Shown here in pieces: positions 45,580 through 53,143 of a stretch of DNA of 64,000 nucleotides. A program made the position numbers and the translations under genes. The stretch comes from Thalassotalea_H castellviae. Lineage in GTDB: Bacteria > Pseudomonadota > Gammaproteobacteria > Enterobacterales > Alteromonadaceae. The stretch covers positions 124,001 through 188,000 of the forward strand of contig NZ_JAVRIF010000005.1 of assembly GCF_031846185.1 (NCBI RefSeq), given 5' to 3'. Under the pieces are notes generated by a model. It saw only the letters and a list, made by a program, of their open reading frames with translations, was not told where the DNA came from and ran no database searches. Positions within the stretch are counted from its first letter, which is position 1; every line of letters starts with the position of its first letter.

Positions 45580-47286
45580 CTAGCTTGCTAACCACCGCGT
45601 CTTAATATGATCTGCCACACGAAACGCATTGGCATAAATAGTGAAGGTATAAGGAACACTACCGCCTGTAGGCATAAATGAGCCGTCGGTGACATAAAGA
45701 TTTTTCACTTCGTGCGCCTGACAATATTTATTGAGCACAGACGTTTTAGGGTCATTGCCAAAGCGACAGCCACCCGCCATTAAATTAGTGGGTGGCGAAC
45801 TACTGACCGAAGTAGCAATGTTTTTAGCGCCTAATTTTTTCAGTAAAGCCGCGCCTTTTTCTGCTAAATACTCACCTACTTCAAGATCATGGTTATGACT
45901 ACCAATTCTAACTTTGGCCACAGGATCGCCCCATTTATCTGTCACTTCTTCATCTAATGCAACAAAACAATTATCGGTAGGTAACCAATCATTAAACACT
46001 TCAAATCTAAGCGTTTTATAATTCGTAAATTCGTTAAAAATATTTTGCTTGAGTGCTTCCCCCCAAACCAATTCGTTATGCTCATTCCACTGGCTGCCAC
46101 CTACTCGAGCAATAGGATTTTGATGAAACAAAAAGTCGATTGTGCCACCTTTAGCTTTGCCATTTTTATTTGCGCCTTGAAACTTTTTATCGTCTATTTG
46201 ATACCAATCTTGTAACGCTCGATTAATAAATGGGCCTACTTGTTTTAATTCAGCCTGTTGTTGTTTATCAATCTCGTCAAAGAAAAAGTCGCCAGAGCCA
46301 GTGCCACCGGCACTAAATATAAGGTTTTTTCCCACTTGACCACTGCTATTCGCTAGCCCTTGCGGAAAATAATCACTTGTTGAAGACAATAATAAACGAG
46401 AAGTTTCAATAGCTTGGCAAGCAACTACATATATTTTAGCGGTTACTTGCTGATCACGCCCTTGGCGATCATAATATTGCACACCAGTAACTTCACCTTG
46501 GTCATTACTGTTAATATGGTGAACTTTAGCGTTGGGGATAATGGTTAAATTGCCAGTGGCAACAGCATGATTTAATAACGCCGCTCGACCGCTCCCTTTT
46601 GCACCGGTTGAACAACCATAACTACTACAATATCCTGAATATTCACAACTATTCCTTCCCATAGCAGGTTGAGAAAGTACCGCACGTGGAACAGGAATCG
46701 CATGAAAACCTAACGCTTGAGCACCTTTGTCTATCCATGATGAAACGGCGTGTTCAGCCAATGGCGGATAGGGAAAATCTTCGGTTGAACGAGGTTCTTG
46801 ATGGGGATGTTTAACGACTTTGCCTGATACACCAACCTCTCTTTCAACTTGAGCATAATAGGGTTCCAGTTCATCATAGCTGATCGGCCAATCGACAATA
46901 TTGGCTCCTTCAATCGCACCGAATTCAGAACGAAGTCGAAAGTCTACGGGTTTTAAACGGTGAAAATAACCGCTCATAAAATTGGAAGAGCCACCAACAA
47001 CTGTGCCATTCCAGAAGCTCCAACCTGACTCGCTCGTAGGTTCACCATCCCAATAGGTTGAACCGTTTTCACGCACATATTCTTCTTCAATCACGTGTTG
47101 CTCATCCGCTAAATTGGGGTTGTAGGAATCACGTAAACTGATCGCTAATTCATCTTTATAGAATTCTTTTTCTGTTAACCATGGGCCCTTCTCTAACACC
47201 AACACTTTTGCGCCGGCTTTTGCTAAGGTATACGCAACCGGCGAGGCACCGGCACCACTGCCAACAATACAAATATCATAACTCAT
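45580..47286 (-). CDS. GMC-family FAD-dependent dehydrogenase (large subunit)
   Basis: A 568-residue oxidoreductase of the glucose-methanol-choline family. The FAD Rossmann motif GSGAGASPVAYTLAKAG is at 8-24, followed by VLEKG; the second FAD signature is around NGTVVGGSSNFMSG (about 93-106), and the C-terminus carries MAGGCRFGNDPKTSV and LYVTDGSFMPTGGSVPYT with the FAD/active-site segment. It is most like the large subunits paired with gluconate 2-dehydrogenase subunit 3 proteins. It has no signal peptide of its own; it overlaps the upstream Tat-type small subunit by 4 bases and is probably exported with it by hitchhiking. The substrate (a sugar, sugar acid or alcohol) is unknown. Confidence 0.88.
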   Translation of the reverse strand: MSYDICIVGSGAGASPVAYTLAKAGAKVLVLEKGPWLTEKEFYKDELAISLRDSYNPNLADEQHVIEEEYVRENGSTYWDGEPTSESGWSFWNGTVVGGSSNFMSGYFHRLKPVDFRLRSEFGAIEGANIVDWPISYDELEPYYAQVEREVGVSGKVVKHPHQEPRSTEDFPYPPLAEHAVSSWIDKGAQALGFHAIPVPRAVLSQPAMGRNSCEYSGYCSSYGCSTGAKGSGRAALLNHAVATGNLTIIPNAKVHHINSNDQGEVTGVQYYDRQGRDQQVTAKIYVVACQAIETSRLLLSSTSDYFPQGLANSSGQVGKNLIFSAGGTGSGDFFFDEIDKQQQAELKQVGPFINRALQDWYQIDDKKFQGANKNGKAKGGTIDFLFHQNPIARVGGSQWNEHNELVWGEALKQNIFNEFTNYKTLRFEVFNDWLPTDNCFVALDEEVTDKWGDPVAKVRIGSHNHDLEVGEYLAEKGAALLKKLGAKNIATSVSSSPPTNLMAGGCRFGNDPKTSVLNKYCQAHEVKNLYVTDGSFMPTGGSVPYTFTIYANAFRVADHIKTRWLAS

Positions 47287-47978
47287 GCTTTGTTATTTCC
47301 TTTGTTTGACTGGGTGGTAAATTTAGCGATTAATGACTTACTTTCCATGCGTTGCGCTTGTTTATTTACCGCTAAATTACCTGTGGGTAATTCATAATAT
47401 CGCTTTCCTGCTGGCGGCAAAGGAAAGCCAGCTTGATGATTGAGCCATTTCCAGCCATTTCCATCAGGATTACCGCCATATGCCGGCGGCGACAACATCG
47501 CTTCATATAAATTAAGAATCATCATGTTAAGCCAATTTTGGCCTGCTTCAGACTGGCTAATCGCTCGAAAAGTTTGCTCTTTTTCATCGGTATTTAATGC
47601 TATAAAATTGTTGCTGAATTTATTTTGGGTGAAGCCATTTAACCAACCAACACCGCGATAAATAAAGTCTATTTCATCTTGAGAGGTGGGCTGTTCATGC
47701 ACAAGTTGATAGAGATAAAAAGTGGCCTGAATATCTTGAGCACTAGGTCCCGTTTTAGACGCTGGAAAAAGGTGTTCAAATACTGCATCTAGGGTTTGCC
47801 AAACGGTATCTTTTAACGCTAATTGGTAAGCGTTATTCTCAGAAGTAGCGTTGAACGCAATAGCCGGTAATGCTGCGATAGCTGATGCTCCAGCGGCAGA
47901 CTTTAATAAATGACGACGAGATAGTTTTTTCTTTAACCACAAAGGTGTTCGGTAATTTTCATTAAAAAATGAAGGCAT
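47283..47978 (-). CDS. Gluconate 2-dehydrogenase subunit 3-like protein, Tat-secreted
   Basis: A 231-residue small subunit for a periplasmic GMC dehydrogenase. The twin-arginine signal LSRRHLLKSAAGASAIAALPAIA occupies about residues 19-41 (given in parts: SRRHLLK, then an Ala-rich hydrophobic core). The mature domain is helical (WQTLDAVFEHLFP, about 65-77; the segment GFTQNKF) with PPAYGGNPDGNGWKWLNHQAG near residue 165-185, the typical Gly/Trp pattern of the family. Genes on both sides overlap it by one to four bases. No cytochrome subunit is encoded nearby, so the electron acceptor is unclear. Confidence 0.85.
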   Translation of the reverse strand: MPSFFNENYRTPLWLKKKLSRRHLLKSAAGASAIAALPAIAFNATSENNAYQLALKDTVWQTLDAVFEHLFPASKTGPSAQDIQATFYLYQLVHEQPTSQDEIDFIYRGVGWLNGFTQNKFSNNFIALNTDEKEQTFRAISQSEAGQNWLNMMILNLYEAMLSPPAYGGNPDGNGWKWLNHQAGFPLPPAGKRYYELPTGNLAVNKQAQRMESKSLIAKFTTQSNKGNNKA

Positions 47979-48502
47979 TAATCTGTCTCACTTTGGTTAA
48001 CATTTCTATGATTGTTGCCAACGTTCCATTTCTCAAGAAAACTTAACCACGCTTCTCTAGAATAGTTACCCTGCGTTAATAGCTCTGCGGTATCTTTAGA
48101 TAACATCATTTTACCTGTAGCAGTAGAGACATACATATGAGGGTATCCTAAGGTTGGCGGTAGTGATTTCATAAATGCTTCGTTTTCATTTGAATCGCTA
48201 ACATTAATTTTTAATAACACATATTCACTATGAAGCTTTTGATAAATATCAGGATTTTTTTCTAAAAAGGCATCCATTTTATGACACCAAGTGCACCAAT
48301 TTCCGCCAATTTCAATTAAGACATTTCGATTGGTTTTCTTCGCTAACTCAATAGCAGCTTTCGCATCCGAAAACGGGTCGCGTTGATCGTCATATATACG
48401 ACTATATGCCGGTAAGCTATCACTTGTTTCAAACGATTCTCCAGCAATTGCAAACGCATGAATAAGAAAGGCTGTCAAAAGAATAGCGAAAGAATGCTTC
48501 AT
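47978..48502 (-). CDS. Exported thioredoxin-fold protein
   Basis: A 174-residue protein with a signal peptide (cleavage near AIAGE, about residue 21) and a thioredoxin fold. The redox motif is WCTWC (about residues 70-74), preceded by VLIEIGGNW, and the cis-Pro loop is probably GYPHMYV. The extended CxWC with following HKM is typical of DUF255/thioredoxin_7-type proteins that reduce or mature periplasmic proteins. Its stop overlaps the start of the Tat-signal small subunit, so it is the first gene of the three-gene GMC operon and may help folding or cofactor insertion there. That link is inferred from gene order. Confidence 0.82.
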   Translation of the reverse strand: MKHSFAILLTAFLIHAFAIAGESFETSDSLPAYSRIYDDQRDPFSDAKAAIELAKKTNRNVLIEIGGNWCTWCHKMDAFLEKNPDIYQKLHSEYVLLKINVSDSNENEAFMKSLPPTLGYPHMYVSTATGKMMLSKDTAELLTQGNYSREAWLSFLEKWNVGNNHRNVNQSETD

Positions 48503-48642
48503 AATTTATTCCAAATATTGAGACTATCAAACATGACCTTGTTTTAAACAACTATATTTCAAAATTCTTTGTCCGTCATTATGTCAATATGAAACTTAAG
48601 CGATTATAATGCGACCATTATTTTACTCACAGAGAATTTATC

Positions 48643-49356
48643 ATGCGTCCAAGCGGCAGAACATTAGGACAAATTCGTCCGGTTACCATCACTCGTCAAT
48701 TTACTGCACATGCAGAAGGCTCCGTTTTAATAGAATTTGGTGATACCAAAGTGATTTGTACTGCCTCAGTTGAAGAAGGCGTTCCTCGTTTTCTAAAAGG
48801 CCAAGGTAAAGGATGGGTTACCGCTGAATATGGCATGTTACCTCGTTCTACGCATACTCGCATGAGACGTGAAGCAGCTAGCGGCAAACAAAGTGGTCGT
48901 ACATTAGAAATTTCTCGTTTAATTGCACGTGCGTTAAGAGCCGCTGTTGATTTAAAAGCATTAGGTGAAAATACTATCAGTGTTGATTGTGATGTTATTC
49001 AAGCCGACGGTGGTACCAGAACCGCTTCTATTACCGGTGCCTGTGTGGCATTAGTTGATGCACTCAATTACATGCGTGCTAAAGACATTATCAAAACAAA
49101 CCCGTTAAAGCATATGATTGCTGCTATTTCAGTAGGCATATATAAAGGTGAACCGGTGGCTGATTTAGATTACCCAGAAGATTCGGCAGCAGACACCGAC
49201 ATGAATGTGGTAATGACTGACACAGGTAAATTAATTGAAATTCAAGGTACAGCGGAAGAAGAGCCGTTCAGCTTTGATGAAATGCAAGAAATGCTAACTT
49301 TGGCTAAGAATGCCATTAACGAATTATTCGATCTGCAAAAAACAGCGTTAAATTAA
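48643..49356 (+). CDS. rph: Ribonuclease PH
   Basis: A 237-residue phosphorolytic 3'-5' exoribonuclease that trims tRNA precursors. It starts MRPSGRTLGQIRPVTI with the family N-terminus, has GKGWVTAEYGMLPRSTHTR (about 53-71), SGRTLEISRLIARALRAAVD (about 83-102), the DCDVIQADGGTRTASITGA active-site stretch (about 111-129) and DLDYPEDSAADTDMNVV (about 172-188). Length matches E. coli (238). Its start lies 140 bp from the divergent thioredoxin-fold gene. It is followed by pyrE after 11 bp, the normal rph-pyrE operon. Confidence 0.98.
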   Translation: MRPSGRTLGQIRPVTITRQFTAHAEGSVLIEFGDTKVICTASVEEGVPRFLKGQGKGWVTAEYGMLPRSTHTRMRREAASGKQSGRTLEISRLIARALRAAVDLKALGENTISVDCDVIQADGGTRTASITGACVALVDALNYMRAKDIIKTNPLKHMIAAISVGIYKGEPVADLDYPEDSAADTDMNVVMTDTGKLIEIQGTAEEEPFSFDEMQEMLTLAKNAINELFDLQKTALN

Positions 49357-49367
49357 TAGGACCAAAC

Positions 49368-50009
49368 ATGAAAGCTTATCAACGTGAATTTATTGAATTC
49401 GCCTTAAATAAACAGGTATTACGTTTTGGTGAATTCACTTTAAAATCAGGGCGTACCAGTCCTTACTTTTTTAATGCTGGTTTATTTAATACCGGCGGTG
49501 ATTTAGCTCGTTTAGGCCGTTTTTATGCTTCGGCTTTAATGGATGCAGATATTGATTTTGATTTGTTATTTGGCCCTGCATATAAAGGGATCCCTATTGC
49601 AACTACTACGGCTGTTGCCTTAGCAGATCACCATAATAAAGATTTACCTTACTGCTTTAACCGTAAAGAAGCGAAAACTCATGGTGAAGGGGGCAGTTTA
49701 GTTGGCTCACCTCTTGAGGGTAAAATCATGCTAGTGGATGACGTGATCACCGCTGGTACGGCAATTCGTGAATCAATGGAAATAATTAAAGCACACGGAG
49801 CTGAGCTTTCAGGCGTATTAATTGCACTAGACCGTCAAGAAAAAGGAAAAGGCGAACTTTCGGCGATCCAAGAAGTAGAGCGTGATTTTGGCACGAAAGT
49901 CATCTCAATTGTCACGTTAACCGACTTAATTACCTATTTAGAAGAGCAACCTGATATGGCAGATAGCTTAGCAACTATCAAACAATATCAAGAAGACTAT
50001 GGTATTTAA
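49368..50009 (+). CDS. pyrE: Orotate phosphoribosyltransferase
   Basis: A 213-residue enzyme of pyrimidine synthesis that makes OMP from orotate and PRPP. Hallmarks are FTLKSGRTSPYFFNAGLFNTG (about 22-42), FGPAYKGIPIATTTA (about 66-80), CFNRKEAKTHGEGG (about 97-110) and the PRPP loop IMLVDDVITAGTAIRESM (about 120-137). Length matches E. coli PyrE. It is cotranscribed with rph. The downstream hairpin at 50041 is its terminator; attenuation between rph and pyrE, as in E. coli, is unlikely because the gap is only 11 bp. Confidence 0.98.
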   Translation: MKAYQREFIEFALNKQVLRFGEFTLKSGRTSPYFFNAGLFNTGGDLARLGRFYASALMDADIDFDLLFGPAYKGIPIATTTAVALADHHNKDLPYCFNRKEAKTHGEGGSLVGSPLEGKIMLVDDVITAGTAIRESMEIIKAHGAELSGVLIALDRQEKGKGELSAIQEVERDFGTKVISIVTLTDLITYLEEQPDMADSLATIKQYQEDYGI

Positions 50010-50040
50010 GCGACCGTTTATCGTCAGTGATAAGAGCAAA

Positions 50041-50074
50041 AAACCTAAATTCCTTTAAGAATTTAGGTTTTTTT
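50041..50074 (+). terminator. Rho-independent terminator of rph-pyrE
   Basis: A perfect 12-base stem, AAACCTAAATTC and its complement, with loop CTTTAA, is followed by TTTTG and more T. It lies 31 bp after the pyrE stop. Confidence 0.95.
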
Positions 50075-50116
50075 GTTTTTACCGTCAACCATTTAAAATA
50101 TTGGCTTGAGAAACGC

Positions 50117-51094
50117 TTAAGCCGTTAATTCAAATTGATAGCTAGGTTGTTTTTCATATGCGCGATTAATATTGGCGTAAAAGCTTTCAATCCGTAAAGC
50201 TCGTTGGTCAATATCAACAGAACGTGTTGGGGCAACGGCTTCTTGTTCCTTCAAGGTTCTTTCCATCGCGCGATCAAAATCAGTTGTTTCAAGATTATTT
50301 AACGCGTTTTCTTGTTCACTGTCATCACTCGAAAGCTTAGTAAGATTTTCGGTATCTGACTTACCAGTAGTCGAATTTAAACCCGCCAGTTCAGATTGAG
50401 CTTGCAGAATTTTTTTAGTGGCTGAATTAGCAACTCGTAAATCTTGGGCTGAGGGTTGAACAGGCGCTAGCGCTGCAGCATACACCTTCTGCATTTTACT
50501 GATAGTGGCTTGTGGGTCACCTTCTACAGCGGATAAATCAACAGAAACTTCGCCATCAACGGCATACTTTTTACCATCGGGGCCGGTTTCAAATGAATAA
50601 GACGGAGAACCTGTCGTTGAACCGCCAACAGCAGCGTGGGCTGATTCATGAGCACGCACCTCTTGATCACGATCGGCTAACTCATTAATCACTTTTTGTT
50701 CAGCAACTTCTTGTTTTTCTACTTGTTGCTTTTCATAGTTCTCTTGTTCAGCGTCTTCGATATTCTCCGCAGATGAAGCTTCTTTGGCTTTTTTAGAAAA
50801 TGGTTGTTGACTTTGCTCTTCATCCTTCGACGAACCATGTTCTTCATCAGAGATCGTCGTATTGGCTATTTCGGCCTGTTTACGTATGTTTTCAAAATCA
50901 ATATGTTCATTATTTTGTGCCGGTGTACGTGCTCGCTCACGTTCAGAGGCGACACCTTTTTCTCCGGCAGATTGCTGGGCAGCAGCGGGTTTTGTGATGA
51001 TTTCTCTTTGATTATTTTCACGGCGCAACGCATCCGTTGGTGGGTTGACCACCGTCGGGATTGGCGTAGTAGTTGTGTGCGGCGTGATATTCAT
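50117..51094 (-). CDS. SprA-related putative metalloprotease (CJM1_0395 family)
   Basis: A 325-residue protein with no signal peptide. Residues 1-145 are Pro-, Gln- and Glu-rich and likely disordered with a coiled-coil segment (about 105-140). The conserved core follows: RAHESAHAAVGG with the zinc motif HESAH (149-153), then SYSFETGPDGKKYAVDGEVSVDLS (about 164-187). A helical tail completes it. The family occurs in flagellated bacteria, and its substrate is unknown. The gene lies 3 bp after a small flagellar-rod-like gene, which supports a link to flagellar assembly or surface export. Glu150 and both zinc His are present, so it should be active. Confidence 0.85.
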   Translation of the reverse strand: MNITPHTTTTPIPTVVNPPTDALRRENNQREIITKPAAAQQSAGEKGVASERERARTPAQNNEHIDFENIRKQAEIANTTISDEEHGSSKDEEQSQQPFSKKAKEASSAENIEDAEQENYEKQQVEKQEVAEQKVINELADRDQEVRAHESAHAAVGGSTTGSPSYSFETGPDGKKYAVDGEVSVDLSAVEGDPQATISKMQKVYAAALAPVQPSAQDLRVANSATKKILQAQSELAGLNSTTGKSDTENLTKLSSDDSEQENALNNLETTDFDRAMERTLKEQEAVAPTRSVDIDQRALRIESFYANINRAYEKQPSYQFELTA

Positions 51095-51097
51095 GAT

Positions 51098-51385
51098 TTA
51101 AATACTTACATCCAGTAACGTGCCTAATGCTTCATCGGCAGTTTTAATAACATTTGCCGATGCTTTCGCTTGATGTTCTGCAACTTTCAAATCGACGATA
51201 GATTGATTTAAATTTGGCGTATCTACTGATGAAGTTTTAACTTCAGTTTCAGCGCTATCTTCAACATTAAATTGTGCCGCATGCTCATGGCTAATATGGG
51301 CAATATCACTTGCCGCTTGAGTCGCTGATTCAGTCGCTTTTTGAAATCCTTCAACACCTGAATTAAATGCAGATTGAACGTTCAT
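51098..51385 (-). CDS. Small protein resembling the paired D0 ends of flagellar rod/hook proteins
   Basis: A 95-residue protein. The N-terminus MNVQSAFNSGVEGFQKATES with following ASDIAHI resembles the helical start of flagellar axial proteins, and the C-terminal ASANVIKTADEALGTLLDVSI resembles the ends of FlgC and other rod proteins, which have an A-N-x-x-V-x-x-T-A-D-x-x-L-x-T-L-x-D pattern. Between them is only about 35 residues of linker, so the structured middle domain is missing. It may be a mini axial protein or a chaperone/decoy for the metalloprotease gene that follows 3 bp later. No other flagellar genes are in the window. The resemblance was seen by eye. Confidence 0.6.
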   Translation of the reverse strand: MNVQSAFNSGVEGFQKATESATQAASDIAHISHEHAAQFNVEDSAETEVKTSSVDTPNLNQSIVDLKVAEHQAKASANVIKTADEALGTLLDVSI

Positions 51386-51522
51386 AGTATTTCCCCTTAA
51401 TATCTTTAATAAGTGATAAAAAATATATTCTGAACACTTATTTTTACAACGGATATTTAGTGCAAACCAATGTGTTTAATTATTAACCAAATCAGCTCGA
51501 ATGTAAAGTTTTTGGCGAGTGA

Positions 51523-52311
51523 CTAATGCGATACAAACCGTTGATTAAGCCACGAAGAAAGCTTTTCAACAAAGTTTTCGAGCTCACTAATAAAAGGGGC
51601 ATGCGAGGCTTTTTCAAAAATAACAACATCACTTTCATGCGCTAACAAAGAGACTTGTTCAATGACTGCTTTTGGTACTAAACCATCAAGTTTGCCATAA
51701 ATACGTAAAAACGGTTGACTGACAAGCTTAAGTTGTTGACGTTGATCTTCCTGTTCTAAAAACCTTAAAGATAAATCTAAAGTCGATTTACTAGGCATAG
51801 GGTATTGCATGATCAATTCACGTAACTGCTTTATATCGTTACGTAAATGCGGGCTACCCATGGCTTGTATTTTCAAAAAATTATTAATAGTTTTTTGGGT
51901 ATCTTCTTCAAGTTGACGATGAAATAAGCTTAATACCTCCGGCTTAATACCCGGCCAATTTTCTTGTTCAACAAAGCATGGCGTACTCGCAACCGTAATA
52001 AGTCCAAGTACTTTATCAGGGTGGCTACATGCCAACTCTGTCGCAATTATACCGCCTAAAGACCAACCAATAATAACAGCGGGTTCATCAATAATGTCTG
52101 CAATATGTTGAGCAATATTTTTTATAGTGTAAGGCGATACTTGATAATCAAGGTTATTACCAAAGCCGGGTAAATCAACGGTAATTATTCGAAAAGACTG
52201 TTCAAGCTGTTTAACACTTGGTTGCCAAACCCCCGAGTTGAGCCCCCAACCATGTATAAACACTAAAGGTAATCCAGCACCACTACTCGTAAATTTCAAC
52301 ATTGTTGCCAT
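51523..52311 (-). CDS. bioH: Pimeloyl-[acyl-carrier protein] methyl ester esterase BioH
   Basis: A 262-residue alpha/beta hydrolase that removes the methyl group from pimeloyl-ACP methyl ester in biotin synthesis. It has the oxyanion HGWG (20-23), the nucleophile elbow GWSLGG with Ser84, an acidic Asp in GKLDGLVP (about 211) and the catalytic His in ASHAPFIS (about 238). The TVDLPGFG and GW-N-SGVW segments are typical of BioH. Divergent comF follows 50 bp away, the conserved bioH-comF arrangement of Gammaproteobacteria. Confidence 0.92.
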   Translation of the reverse strand: MATMLKFTSSGAGLPLVFIHGWGLNSGVWQPSVKQLEQSFRIITVDLPGFGNNLDYQVSPYTIKNIAQHIADIIDEPAVIIGWSLGGIIATELACSHPDKVLGLITVASTPCFVEQENWPGIKPEVLSLFHRQLEEDTQKTINNFLKIQAMGSPHLRNDIKQLRELIMQYPMPSKSTLDLSLRFLEQEDQRQQLKLVSQPFLRIYGKLDGLVPKAVIEQVSLLAHESDVVIFEKASHAPFISELENFVEKLSSWLNQRFVSH

Positions 52312-52361
52312 ACTTATACTAGAGATTTAAAAAGCGTCAGTGTATAGAAAGTGATAAACAA

Positions 52362-53108
52362 ATGGAATTGGATAACAAAATTGTTGGGCAATTATTCACG
52401 CATCTACATCGTTATTTTGCTGAATGTTTAACATTAACTCGACAGACCATGAGCGAGTGTGAGTTATGTAAAAGTGCTCACGTAATACATCCATTGTTAT
52501 GTCAATATTGTTACGATGATTTACCCTTATTTTCTTACCAACATTTTGGTTTTAATTTACTGAATTGGCCGGCCATTGATAAGCTTTTTCCACAAAGATC
52601 ATTTGAGCAATTGCTTTGCCTTGCGCCTTATATCGCGCCATTTGATCAGTGGCTAATAGATTTTAAATATCAAAAGCGTTTTGAACTAGCGGATCTTTTG
52701 GGTTATTTGTTGGCAGAATTATGGCAAAAACAAGTAAACAAGCAACAGGATGTCGCAATACTTTCAGTGCCCATTCATCTAAAAAAATGGCAGCAGCGAG
52801 GTTTTAATCAAGCGCATTTAATTGCACGAGCCTTCAATCGTCGAACAAAAATTCCTTATTTAAGACAAGCTTTGCGTAGAACAACTTATAGTAAGAGCCA
52901 AGTAGGACAAAGTGGCAAGTTACGACGCAAGCTTTTAAAAAATGCCTTTGCGTTATCTGAAGAAGTTGATACGTTACCAAGTCATATCATCTTATTGGAT
53001 GATGTGATCACCACAGGAAGTACAGTGAACACCTTATGTAAATTATTAAAATTAAAGGGAGTAAAACACATTACCGTATTAACGGTTGCGCTTACACTCC
53101 CTAAATAA
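52362..53108 (+). CDS. comF: ComF-family phosphoribosyltransferase-like protein
   Basis: A 248-residue protein of the ComF/GntX family. An N-terminal zinc-finger-like region has CELC (33-36) and CQYC (47-50). The C-terminal PRTase fold carries QRGFNQAHLIARAF and the PRPP-loop-like VDTLPSHIILLDDVITTGSTVNTL (about 205-228). In naturally transformable bacteria ComF helps DNA uptake; E. coli GntX is needed for use of DNA as carbon source, but the catalytic activity is not established. It is divergent from bioH and convergent with the M14 peptidase gene. Confidence 0.9.
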   Translation: MELDNKIVGQLFTHLHRYFAECLTLTRQTMSECELCKSAHVIHPLLCQYCYDDLPLFSYQHFGFNLLNWPAIDKLFPQRSFEQLLCLAPYIAPFDQWLIDFKYQKRFELADLLGYLLAELWQKQVNKQQDVAILSVPIHLKKWQQRGFNQAHLIARAFNRRTKIPYLRQALRRTTYSKSQVGQSGKLRRKLLKNAFALSEEVDTLPSHIILLDDVITTGSTVNTLCKLLKLKGVKHITVLTVALTLPK

Positions 53109-53143
53109 TCTCAGGCTAAGTGGTATTAAGCTAATGCAGGCAA

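Noticed and set aside
50800..51118. Plus-strand frames opposite the metalloprotease gene
   Set aside because: Antisense to the low-complexity N-terminal part of a recognised protein family; no ribosome site.
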